A stretch of 64,000 bases of DNA from positions 5,094,001-5,158,000 of the forward strand of contig JBAMJR010000154.1 of NCBI GenBank assembly GCA_038501785.1. The letters are read 5' to 3'. Of this stretch, positions 11,201-20,965 are shown in pieces; positions within the stretch are counted from its first letter, which is position 1; each line of letters starts with the position of its first letter. Both the position numbers and the translations under genes were made by a program. The DNA comes from Myoxocephalus aenaeus (lineage: Eukaryota > Chordata > Actinopteri > Perciformes > Cottidae). The notes under the pieces were generated by a model. That model was not told where the DNA came from and made no database searches. It worked only from the letters and a program-made list of their open reading frames with translations.

Positions 11201-14200
11201 AGACACTGTTAGGGGGTGTGTGGTGTAGCGGACCCAAACGCAACACACGCAGCAGTACAGTTCCAAGGGCGGACTTTATTTAAAGTAAACAAGACACCAC
11301 AAACAGCTACAAACTAATACTACCGGTCAGGTCCAGCGAACACAGGAGATCCACCTCTCCTGCTCCAGAGTCGGGAGGGCAACTCAACCGCTCGTGTGAC
11401 CAACTCTTACAAAGTAACAACCCGACAAAGAGCCGGGTCACGCTGTGTCCTTAAATCACCTGCCGGTGATCAAGACAATGGACAACAGCTGGGATGGAGG
11501 GGGGCGTGGCAGTGGGCGGAAACCGGGAGGAGCAAACAGGGTCAGACAGGGATCCTGACAGACACAGACCTTCAAAATCAGTGGTCAGTAATCAGGCTGG
11601 AATTATTTATCATCATCTGCATGCCCAACATATGATTGTTATCAGACAATCAGAAAGACAAGGTTTGATCCAACTCAGTACAGTATACGCCCACCCATTG
11701 TCTAACAAAATGCTATGATCGATGGTGTCAAAAGCATCACTTAAATGAAGCAATCCATGAATGGAACTGGAATGGAACAGCACCATTTGTCATTTGTGAC
11801 TTTACAAAGGGGAATCTCTGTGCCGTGATAATGCTTACGTTTTAGCATTAGAAGTTTTCCCTCCTGACACCAACAAAACTTCTATAGAGAGTAAAAGTGA
11901 TTGTGTTAGCGTTTTTACTAGTTTGGTAAAAGACAAAATACAGAATACTCTAAAAGTATGTTGAGAGCAATTTCCAGTGACTGCATTCATTTTTTTCAAA
12001 AGTTCGTCTGAAAAGCATCCATCCCAGAATACCTGATTTATCACCACAAGCTATAATCATGTTAGGCAATCATGTTAGGCATTTAATAACATAATAAATA
12101 AAAGTGTTTCCCCTAGGTTTACAGCTTCAGGGGGGGGGGGGCACGGCGGCACGCGGCGGCACGCGGCGTCACGCGGCGGCACGCGGCGTCACGGCGGCGG
12201 CACGGCGGCGGCACGCGGCGGCACGCGGCGGCACGGCGGCGGCGACACCAACACAAACACTTAAAGCAGTGGTTCTCAAACTTTTTCTATAAATAACTTC
12301 ATTTTGTGACTCCATCTGTGCTTTTATAAATAACAGAATAAAGAAAATTGCAATCACTTTCAAGTAAATCAGATTGCTCCAGACATTTTTTTATTTTTAA
12401 ATTGCAATCACTTAGAACAATGAAAATAAAGTTATATCTGTGCAAAACAATAACTAATATTTAGTTACTACTAAATAGCTCATTGTGGAAAACAATAAGC
12501 TATTTTTTTTTTTTTGCCAAACGAAACAGAATGGGTGCAGAGATGTGAGCATCAGGTTGCATCAGTATTAGTGGAGCAGTTAGCCTCTACACATCTTTAT
12601 AAACGGGGTTGTAGATTTGATACAATTCATGTTCAACGTTGATCTGAGATCTGTTTTCTGTTTTGAGAGACGCAGCAGCAGAAAAGGACGTCACGGAGAC
12701 TTCTGGCAAAGAGCCAAAAGTCGGCCAGTCGCTATGCGCATGCGCAAGCGTAACCTGTTAACGGCATAACGTAAACATTTACCCGAAAGTACAGGCTTTT
12801 CTCCATGTATTTATTAATGACTTAGTTTTATGTCCGTGTACTTTGTACTTTTGTAATATGTGAAGCCAGCAGCTCATTGTTGGTACAAGACACAAGCACT
12901 TTATCTCTTTCACCTGAGCAGGAGAGCTGCTCCGGGTTCAGAGAGCTGCTCTGTGTTCAGGAGAGCTGCTCCGGTGCGAGGAGAACTCCGGTTGTTCCTC
13001 ACAGGAGAGCTGCTGTTGCCATCTTCACCCTGGGAGCGTTTAAAACGCAGATATAGCGGTCTGCTTTTCACGCGACATATTTTTTGACGCTCTCTGTCCG
13101 CTGCTGTGTGCTCAGCGCTCACCTGTCTGTGCGAATCAGGGCGGAACTCCGCTGTGCGCAATGCAGAGCAGAGGAGAAGTGTTAACGCGACCATTTAGAG
13201 ACAGAAATGACAAGCTGTCGTGTGGATAAGATCAATAAAATACGGCCGTTTAGTTTGTTTAATAACAGAACAAGGTGTAGACCGGTTCTATAGGAAAGAG
13301 AAACTTAAATGACGACTTGTGATCTGGCGCTGTCGAGAAAATTACAGGGGGGCGGAGGTTTTTTTCAGGGGGGCGCCCCGCCCCCCCTATTATAACGGTA
13401 GGGGAAACACTGAATAATTTAGACAAATCTGGAAATCACTGGACCAACTTCTGGTTACACCTCACATATTTCCTCTCAGATTTGGACGGATACAGACTCT
13501 TCTTACAGGAAATGTCTCAAATCAGCTGAGGTTACCTCTAGCTATTGCCAAGTTCACGAAAGTTATTCAAAATGACTTATTTCTACCATCAACACAGCTA
13601 ATAAAAGATGATATATTAGTTTTGGATTCTCCAGCTCTTTGAATTGTTAAAGGTCAGCACTGTCAAGACGGTTTGATATTGGTCAATGGTAAAAAAAAAT
13701 TAAAGTTAACCAAAGTGCAACCCAATACAAAATATTCACATGGATTCACATGGATTTACCTTAATCATGCAAGTAAATCCGCTAAACTCACCATTCTACC
13801 CTCTAGCATCACTTTTTGGGACGTTTCAGGCACGGCGCGTCAACTTCCACTCATTCCTGTGTCTTTCCAAAATAAACTTCTGTGTTCACAGTTTCCACTC
13901 GTTACATGCATACAATCCCTTTGTCAGTGAAACAATACTTCAGCTCTTAATTAACTGCACACTTTAGCAAAGAAACCTATGATTGAAAAACTCTGAGCAT
14001 CCGGAGCAAACACCGCTGAAACTCAACACATCCATCCGAATCACAAAAGCAAACACACTTCAGCAGCCATGCTTTATTTAACCAAATAAATGTAAAACAC
14101 TGTGACTACCCACATTCTCATTTCTCTTTCCCTGAAACAGTAAATTAACTTTTGTGAAAGCTAATTAAGATAAGCCATGAAATCGGGAGTGCAGCCGCCG

Positions 14201-17200
14201 CTCGTCTCCACCCGTCTCTGTTCTGTGGTCTCTTCGGCTGTTTAACATGAAGTTCACCGGTGGCTATTACATCATCGGAACCGGGCTAGTGACTGTCCAT
14301 CACTTTGATGTTACCATTTTAAACATCTTAAAGCTGGATTCTGGGACAATCTGAGGAGTAATACTGTCTGATGGACCCCGACCCAGACGTATCGACAGGG
14401 AACCTCATCGCCTCCTCCGGTTAGGTTGCATGCTTGATATTTTTGTTGGCAGTCTTTTCATTTAAGCAATTAAACAATTTCAATTGTCCTTCTTGATTTC
14501 AGACATTGAACCACTGCCTCTTGAAACAGCACATGGCCCATCAAACCAAGAAATGAGATGCAGCAGTTTCAGGTGGTGAAATCAAGCGTCACTTTACTCA
14601 TATCTGTTAACTAGACATCACAGCAAATACAGCATAATAAAATGCTACTTATCAACTTTCATCAGCATCACCTGCAAAACAAGCTACTCTGTGACACATC
14701 AACCGCAATTGTTTGCTTTTCAGACTCCCTTTCAGAGCAATTTGAAAGGGATCATAACATCGTAATCACTGCTCCACTAAGTGTGCGGCCTCTGTGGATG
14801 CTGTGATAATTATATGTTTTCACTGTGAAGTGAAATCGTGGGAGAGTCTAAGGCACACAGAGACATTAAACATTTACATGAAAGCACTTTTTTGGGCAAA
14901 GATTTCAGATTTCAGCTTTTTTGATGCTCGAGTAGTTCTCACGACAACAGAGCTAACTGCTCTACCTCATCAACCTGTTGATGAGGTAGAGCAGTTAGAG
15001 CAGATAGCTTTCGTTTAGCTTAAAGCTGGACAAATCAATACTTTTCATATGATCGATCAATCAAGTGTCTCTGAAGCCTAATATGAAAGGTGTTGCTCCT
15101 ACTGTCGAACCCACAGGGAATCATCCCCTAACTCTGCAGTCACCCTCAGTACTATTTCGTTTTTTTAGCATCTTTTGGTTAATTCTTTGGCACACAAACT
15201 CCAGCAGCAGCAGCAGGAAGCTATTTAAATTTTATTTCAGATAACCGACAGTGCACTACTTAGGCCTTCCTGCCTGCCATCAAACACCAAACAGCAAACA
15301 AAGTTAGCTACTAGCTATCAAAGAAAAACTTGACTCCAACATGACGACAATAGCAAAATTAGCATTCATTTGAAGTCAAGCGTCTGGTCATGCGTCTGAC
15401 AAATTCAGGGCCGATATTCACTTATTTTAGCTTTGTCTTGGTCTCCCCCTCTAGGGCTGAGCAGGTACTATACAGTGACTTTATCGGAGCCTTTTCACTA
15501 CAAACAGCTGCCGGCTGACACGAGGAAACGGGGTTGAGGAGAGCTGCGTAGCTGAAGCCAACAATACATTTGTGGGCCAGAAAACCATAACAATGGACTG
15601 AAAGACGCCACAGCTCTGTCATTTGATCTGTTATTAACATACAAATATTGATTAATGCAATATTATTCTGACATAAAAAATTATTGATCCATTATAATGC
15701 AAATTGATTACAGCAAACTCTAATCCTATGCTTTTTTTGAGTGTGTTATTTAAATAAAATGCCTCAGAGAAACTGAAGGATAGCCAATTTCATATCCCTC
15801 ACGACAGTACATCTTACTCCCCCTTCTTTGTAAAAAACATTTAAATGAAAGGTGACTTGCTAGACAATCATTCAGTCCTTTTAAGGGACTGAATGAACAG
15901 AGGAACAGTCCTCAACAAGGGAAAAGGACACTCTTTTTATAAGTTCTCAAGACATAATCAGGGGGAATATGATGATACTAATCGAAGATGGGTTTGGATA
16001 GGAAGCTAGGCTGTTAAATAGGCTGTTAAATAGTCATTATTCGAATGGAGGTTATGAATGTGAGTCTCTCTACTCGTGGTTGTTTCACCATAGACTGTAG
16101 GTTTGACAGAGTTTCACTCTTGACTGATACCTCAAAGTTCTGCCAGCCAGCAGCTGGATTGTTTCACGCCTTCCAAATGCAGACAGACTAATCTTTAACA
16201 GAAAATAGCCCAATTGAGGACGTACGTACACCATTCTGCTTCCTTCACGTCTACATTGTTGTGATGCATGTTAAGGCGTCGGCTCATAGAGGCAATCACA
16301 GTGCAGGTATACTTAAGAAGAATCAAACACTGTCACTTATTTTTATTCATATCACTTGAGCACATTGCACATAGGTGGCAGTGAAATTGTGAATATGGTT
16401 TCAGTGGAATTTCTACAGCCTCCTTTTCATACGAAGCAGCGATGATGATAACACTGGGAGATAAAGGCTGGGATGTACATGAGCATTCATGCGGAGATTT
16501 TCTTATTAAAGAACTGTCGACTCTATAGCCTGCCCTTTGGATTGGGAACCCCATTTCCAAAGACAGGAGCTTATTGCTTTTGCTCATCAGCAGTAGAGAG
16601 AGTGGAGAAAATGACCCACAATTTTCACTGGGTGTGAAAATTAAGTAGACCCGTGGCATAAGAGTGACCCTTAGTGTCCTGCAGCAAATAGGGACGTAGC
16701 AGTCGCACATTATTCATTACTAAAGAGCCAACATTTCACTGCAAAACCCATGAAAAACTTGAAGAACATAGGCTGGATGATCTGTACTTAAAAGTCTGTT
16801 AACACATTTAAAGCAGAGGTTCAGATGTGCACAGATTGTTTTGGAAAGATATTCCTTTACGGAATTTGATTGAATGAATGTAAATACGGTGGCCCTGAGA
16901 GCTCAACTCACTAATAAGTAGGCACGGTGTAAGTAAATGAAAAATCATCAACATCGTCAGCAATTTGCACAAACACATGCACAGTTCAGAGCACAGTGGA
17001 AACTGTCTCCTACTTTATACATCTCTTCCAGTAACATCAGGTCAAAATGTGCTGTTATCAATATTTATTTAAAATATTTCCAAATCTAACAGATGAATGG
17101 CAATAAGATTCTGTCCAGGCATGAATGGTTCAAGGCAATCGATCCTAATAACTGGTGATGCCCAGACTTTTCTTTAAAGTAGTCAAATGTAACGCGTTTG

Positions 17201-18638
17201 CCATGTTAGGGCAGCGCATCAAGCTGAAAACTTTGACATATTATCACCTTACAAAGTTGTCATGTATGCATAAGCACACAGTTGCTGAAAACAGCTGTGG
17301 ACATGAAGTTAATGAAGTTAATGAAAGTAGTGAGAGTGATCCAAAACAGTAAAGCTTCGGGCCGTAGAACCAAAACAATAAGCGGAAAGACACCAACATT
17401 TTCTATTGAGCTGACAGGAACTGTAGAATGTGTGGGGTAATTAATTATCTGTGGGATTGTCACTGCAAGTTACCCCTTTTAACATTACATGTAGTCACGG
17501 GATCCAATCTACATATAAAATGTTGGTTGCTGCAGCTTTACGGATATTGCAGCTAAACATGTAGGAACCAGCCGGTAAAACAAACCCAATGTGTCACACA
17601 CCTGCGGGAAAGTTGGTTGGACTGTGGCTGGTTGGAACATTTTTACATATCGCCCAACCGTGCTCCACAGATTACTGAAACATCCCACAACAAAGACATC
17701 ATTGTAACTTATTGGCCAACGCCGATATATCCACATTAAGTTAATATCAGCTGGATAAATTGTCAGGATTTGAGGTTTTTGGAAAGGCCTGAACACACAC
17801 AGAGGACACACAACTGCCACGGTATGCACAGCATGAGCTGGTAGGTTTTCTCCTCAGATGGAAATGAAATAGTTTATATTCATGACTTCTATTTCAAAAA
17901 CTGACATGCAGCTGAGACTCTCATTCTTTAATGATACTCACAGAGCACTGAAGCGCGTGTCCTCGCTAACCTCAGATCAGTTCGATTTCTGCTCACAGCA
18001 GAGAGCCTGGCCTCTGGCGGAGCACGCTGGAGAGCCCTCCTTCTTTGTCTTTGTGTTAAAGGACAGCAGGCAAGACAAACTGTTTCCTTTGTGCCCTTTC
18101 AAAACATCCTTTTGTTGAGAAACATGATTATGCTTCCATGGATTCAGAACATATTAGTGTCTGAGCACTACAAGGCACCGAGGGTGTGACGCTCAACACA
18201 GACAAACTGATCCTGCTCACGAACAGCTAGATGGCGCAATCCCTCAATAGCTTTCCACACGCGGAGATCACTCCTGTCACTTCAGTTTTAAGCTATATTG
18301 ATTTCATGACAACGACAAAGAGAACTCTTCAGATCCTCCCAGATCCATATCACCACCAAAATCGAATCCGCTTTACTTAGATTGAGGCCCATCTGTCAAC
18401 ATTGTACTGGAGCCTGTTCTGCTCTGATGTATCCTAAGATAAAAACACACTTTTTTATGACAGCAGGGAGGAGGAACAAGCTTCCCCAGTGACGCGACTT
18501 ACCATCATCCTTCACCAGAACCTCCTTCTGGCACATGTCCTGCACGTTCACGGTGCAGTTGACTATGAACTCTGGCGTGGAGCAGTCGTGTGTCATCTCC
18601 TCACACTGATAGCACTGGATCTGCAGAGCCAGCCCTGC

Positions 18639-18703
<65 letters not shown>

Positions 18704-20801
18704 CCAAGGAAAAAACATTGTTTTTCATGCACTGGTCTATTTTACTTTGATAATATGTCTTCTTTTAGACTAGTGGAAAGAAAACATCTTTAGTAGGCAT
18801 TTTTTTCTTTGTTTATTTCCTAAATTCACACAAAGTTAGCACTAGATAATGATTCATTGCATATTTAACCATTGCATTTCAGAAACCTTTTCGCTACATT
18901 TTACAGTATTCACCTATAGCATCTTCAAAATGTATGGAATACATTTCTTTAAAAAGCAGTTTTCTTAAAAGTATTTTGTCAGAAATATCCACCTCAGTAG
19001 CACTCGCATACACCAAACTTTCCAGTTGCACTCCAATCAATATTCTGAAGGTTCTTACAGAAGGGTTTGTTCATATATCATTCATAGCCTGATTTATGGC
19101 TGTCAACATTATATTTTCTGATTTATGAGTGATACAAAGAGATTCCCTCTGATATTTAATACGATATTGCAAACTTTGCATATTCCCCTCGGGGATTAAT
19201 AAAGTATATATTCATTCATTCATTCATTCATTCATATTTAAACATACCAGTTAAGAGAACTTGTAATCCAAAAAACAAATGTCTTTGTCTATGTAGTTTT
19301 TATGGTCATATATTAGTGGGGTTTCTCCCTTAATTATTAAATCTTTATATTTTGATGAGTCTCTTCAGCAGGTCAGATGGTCACCACCATCAGCCACAAC
19401 ACTTACTAATTTTTTATTTACATACTAAATTTTTTTCTTCTTGTATCACGAATAAAGCAAGTTTCATATCTAAGTGAAATTCAGTTTAGATTTTCTTGAA
19501 TATTCAGACTTTTGGTTCCTTGCCCTCTGACCATCTCAAATTGATGTGACAGACATGCTCAATTATTCAGCTGCATTGGAGCTGCCGGCGGTTCATTTAT
19601 TTTGGCAGCATGTTGTTGTTGCAACATTTCATCACGTCTGGCTTTGATCGTCAATATTTCAGTATTTTCTACTGAAAAACAGATATATTTATAGTGAACA
19701 TGCTTTATCAAGCGTCTTCATCGTACTAATTTATTCTGAATGGCAGTTTTCCATGAACCAGTAGGGATGCTCTCAAGTCACAAATGCATCGACTGCCCAT
19801 TTTGACTCATCAATTCTGACTACGTTGACTATTAAAAGGTTTTGACTTATTATTATTATTCATTATTTATGTTTCAAAAGACCAGTTCCAAGCATCTTTC
19901 AATATTTTAAAACCTGATAATAGTCCACCTTTCATATGAGGGACGTCTATAACCACATGCAGAAATGAGAATGCATGTTGCATTTGCTGTAGATTTAAAC
20001 ATGTTGGCAATGATAAGGACAAGAAGATTATATTTTAAAGCACAAAATGATCAAACTTCATATTTTTACCGTTAATTGGTCAACATCAGTAAAGCTTTGC
20101 CTGCCAAGTAATGCATTGAACAGGAGTTTTGATAAATAGTAGTGGAAGTTATGATACATATATTCAGTGGTGGAATATCACATGTATGTGACAAGTACAT
20201 GTACATGTACAGTGAAGGTATACTCCATGTTATCTAATTCACGCCACCACGTTTCAGTATGAAATATATTGTACTTTTTACTCCACTACATTTATTGTAA
20301 TTAATTTAAACTCAACTAAAAGTCCCCCCTCCACCACTGCCCCAGACTGATACAATACTCTGGAGCAATTGACGTGAAACTGGTGTCGATGGTTTCAACA
20401 TTGTTGATCAGCAGCCTCTATGAGAACTTCCCGAGATGGTTTCAAACGCACATGAGCGCGTGCCACATCGAGTTTTAAGCGACAACAATCTCCTATGGTT
20501 GTCAATAATACATGTGTGGCAATCGATACTTTAATCTAAGCCCGTTCAAGTTGTCCCTCATCACAAAGACGAGCCACAATCAGAGAATCTGCTCAACTTT
20601 AGAGAAAGACAGCGACGGATCAGCGCGCATCTCTCCAAGCTGTGCGCGCCCATTCTCCAAAAAGAACCATAAGTTTTTAGTGGCAACTGACTGTCTGTAA
20701 ATCGCGCTTTAATCCCGTGAAGTGTTTGGAAAGAGTGGCCGTGCGTCCTTACCTGAGCTGAGGAACAGCAGGAGCAACGTTGAGACGGTGAACAGCCGCA
20801 T
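5041..20801 (-). CDS. lypd1: LYPD1 (Lynx2-type Ly6/PLAUR protein), complete coding region in three exons
   Basis: LYPD1 is a small GPI-anchored Ly6/uPAR-fold protein of the neuronal surface that binds nicotinic acetylcholine receptors and dampens their activity. Joining exons 20753-20801, 18503-18634 and 5041-5282 gives an uninterrupted 140-residue protein, close to the 141 of human LYPD1. In order it has a signal peptide (about residues 1-20, MRLFTVSTLLLLFLSS...), the LU domain opening LQIQCYQCEE, a dense cysteine array ending in CCNTPLCN (the Ly6 consensus end), an N-glycosylation sequon NCT, a basic PRQKKR stretch, and a C-terminal hydrophobic tail (FSLCVFLLLSSTLC) suited to GPI attachment. 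Each junction is a split G|GG codon with GT/AG borders. Its orientation against GPR39 and NCKAP5 matches mammals, which supports orthology over other Ly6 genes. Confidence 0.95.
6669..7257 (+). mobile_element. Tc1/mariner transposon remnant, 3' half
   Basis: From 6769 to the TAA at 7003-7005 an open frame of 78 residues encodes the C-terminal end of a Tc1-type DDE transposase. It includes WPSQSPDLNPIEHAFHLLK, the SPDLNPIE catalytic-region signature, and a WQSI...LVMSM tail. The following 250 bases end with aaatatttatggacctgact, a typical inverted terminal repeat, next to gta. A tacagtca at about 6669 may be the left terminus, which would make this an internally deleted copy. The N-terminal DNA-binding domain and the first two catalytic aspartates are absent, so it cannot encode an active enzyme. 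Confidence 0.85.
6769..7005 (+). pseudogene. Truncated Tc1 transposase (C-terminal fragment)
   Basis: The open frame ends with a natural stop and keeps the third catalytic acidic residue in the SPDLNPIE context. No initiator, paired-box-like domain or earlier catalytic aspartates are present upstream, so it is a dead fragment. The absence of internal stops suggests fairly recent decay, or simply chance over 79 codons. Confidence 0.8.
9099..9590 (-). repeat. Left arm of a long inverted repeat
   Basis: Read on the minus strand, this segment closely matches 12067-12103 plus 13413-13879 on the plus strand. Shared landmarks include aaattatttattatgttatt, gtaaccagaagttggtccag and caatatcaaaccgtcttgac. 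Differences are few: scattered substitutions, and one extra 11-base attcacatgg-type repeat unit in the right arm. The outer limit in both arms is near ccaaaataaactt and the inner limit near aatcatgttaggc. I do not recognise the repeated unit, and its open frame in both arms is not a known protein. Confidence 0.85.
11208..11570. repeat. Probable dispersed repeat of unknown class
   Basis: This block is much more GC-rich than its surroundings. It begins near gggtgtgtggtgtagcgg and ends near agggatcctgacagacacag. Its sharp change in composition and its wording (ggcggactttatttaaagta, cagacagggatcctgacag) resemble dispersed non-autonomous elements of fish genomes. I cannot name the family and see neither terminal repeats nor a target duplication. 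Confidence 0.4.
12067..12103 (+). repeat. Right arm of the long inverted repeat, inner piece
   Basis: The bases aatcatgttaggcatttaat... are the continuation of the right arm, separated from the main part at 13413 by an inserted element. The uninterrupted sequence is preserved in the left arm at 9550-9590. The word aatcatgttaggc is itself duplicated in tandem at its left edge. Confidence 0.8.
12102..13412. mobile_element. Non-autonomous hAT-like element inserted in the right arm
   Basis: The left end reads agtgtttcccctaggt and the right end acggtaggggaaacactg, matching imperfect terminal inverted repeats of the hAT cagtgtttcccc type. The left arm of the large inverted repeat gives the empty site, so both ends can be placed to within a few bases. 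The flanks share A/T-rich aata(a), but a clean 8-bp target duplication is not obvious. The 1.3-kb interior has no transposase. It contains a minisatellite, an internal cagtggttctcaaacttttt (the end of another hAT family) at about 12267-12287, and repeated aggagagctgctcc units at 12920-13010. Confidence 0.75.
12141..12245 (+). repeat. GC-rich minisatellite, ~10-bp unit GGCGGCACGC
   Basis: About ten imperfect copies of a ggcggcacgc-like unit (variants ggcgtcacgc and ggcggcggcac) follow a run of G at 12130-12141. The tract sits just inside the left end of the hAT-like element and is by far the most GC- and CpG-rich stretch of the window. Confidence 0.9.
13413..13879 (+). repeat. Right arm of the long inverted repeat, main piece
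   Basis: This is the inverted partner of 9099-9556, with few differences over more than 450 bases. It resumes at aataatttagacaaatctgg directly after the inserted hAT-like element and ends near ccaaaataaactt. A duplicated catggattca unit at about 13739-13760 is absent from the left arm. Confidence 0.85.
14953..14998. repeat. Perfect 46-bp palindrome
   Basis: The arms ctaactgctctacctcatcaac at 14953-14974 and their exact complement at 14977-14998 are separated by only two bases. No gene lies nearby; it is inside LYPD1 intron 2. It has no following T-run or other mark of a known RNA class. Confidence 0.95.
18503..18634 (-). CDS. lypd1: LYPD1 coding exon 2 (N-terminal half of the LU domain)
   Basis: The exon encodes LALQIQCYQCEE, the HDC...FIVNC core, the glycosylation sequon NCT and DMCQKEV, ending in DD with a split G and a GTAAGT donor. 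Its length of 132 bases is a multiple of three, and both borders fall after the first base of a codon. The acceptor ttgcag is preceded directly by a (TG)30 tract on this strand instead of an ordinary polypyrimidine tract. Confidence 0.95.
18641..18700 (+). repeat. (CA)30 microsatellite at the LYPD1 exon 2 acceptor
   Basis: Thirty uninterrupted CA units, TG on the transcribed strand, end only six bases from the exon 2 boundary, followed on the plus side by a run of five C. Tracts of this length are usually length-polymorphic. Confidence 0.98.
19170..19240 (+). mobile_element. Probable LINE 3' end with ATTC repeat tail
   Basis: The words ttcccctcggggattaataa agtatata followed by seven ATTC-like units resemble the tail of a fish non-LTR retrotransposon, whose 3' ends commonly carry such simple repeats. 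No coding part is recognisable upstream, so the copy is strongly 5'-truncated. Confidence 0.5.
20753..20801 (-). CDS. lypd1: LYPD1 coding exon 1 (signal peptide)
   Basis: The ATG at 20799-20801 has an A at -3 and opens MRLFTVSTLLLLFLSS, a clear secretory signal core. The exon ends in TCAG|GTAAGG after the first base of a codon, in phase with exon 2. Reading on through the donor gives a hydrophilic tail that is not expected for the family. The surrounding 200 bases are CpG-rich, as expected for a first exon. Confidence 0.93.
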
Positions 20802-20965
20802 GGTCCGCTTAGTGGGGGGCTCGGAGCAAAAACATGAGAGTCGGATGTTCTCCGGGTCTGAAGCGCAGAGACGCAGCAGCTGGCAGCCTGGCGCGGTGAG
20901 CCGACGCTTCACCTCTATCCGCCGCTGACGCACGCGCGCGGCTGTATTGTATACCACGTGACCTA
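20802..20965 (-). promoter_or_regulatory. lypd1: Likely LYPD1 5' UTR and core promoter region
   Basis: The CpG-rich stretch upstream of the start codon contains CGCGCGCG-type clusters, a canonical E-box CACGTG at 20955-20960 and, on the minus strand, a TATA-like tatacaat at about 20945-20952. The transcription start cannot be fixed from sequence. The call rests on position and base composition. Confidence 0.35.

Larger units (their letters stand above)
5283..18502 (-). other. lypd1: LYPD1 intron 2 (13.2 kb, repeat-rich)
   Basis: This large intron has a GTAAGT donor at 18502 downward and a tatttcag acceptor at 5283-5290. It holds the Tc1 transposase remnant, the long inverted repeat with the nested hAT element, a GC-rich minisatellite and a perfect 46-bp palindrome, each listed separately. 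Outside these, at about 5300-6660, 7260-9090, 9600-11200 and 15000-18500, I see only AT-rich sequence with short chance open frames and no credible exon. Confidence 0.8.
18635..20752 (-). other. lypd1: LYPD1 intron 1 (2.1 kb)
   Basis: The donor is GTAAGG below 20753 and the acceptor ttgcag at 18635-18640. The intron contains the CA tract, and at about 19170-19240 the words cccctcggggattaataaagta followed by an ATTC repeat, which look like the 3' end of a fish LINE. I see no further exon. Confidence 0.85.

Noticed and set aside
12104..12363. Ala/Arg/Gly-rich frames over the minisatellite
   Set aside because: They arise from translation of the ggcggcacgc repeat and are not coding.
16333..16710. 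125-codon minus-strand open frame in LYPD1 intron 2
   Set aside because: There is no similarity to a family I know, no splice-site agreement with LYPD1 phases and no codon bias, so it is taken as random.
17509..17829. 106-codon minus-strand frame
   Set aside because: The nucleotide wording looks like an old dispersed repeat, and the peptide matches nothing known to me. I could not define element ends, so it was not listed.
18489..18793. Plus-strand frames encoding a poly(Thr-His) run
   Set aside because: They are a product of the CA microsatellite read in frame, opposite LYPD1 exon 2.
20709..20752. Extension of the LYPD1 signal-peptide exon past the donor
   Set aside because: Reading on gives a hydrophilic tail and a quick stop. 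The GTAAGG donor in the right phase and the match of exon 2 to the mature LU domain show this is intron.
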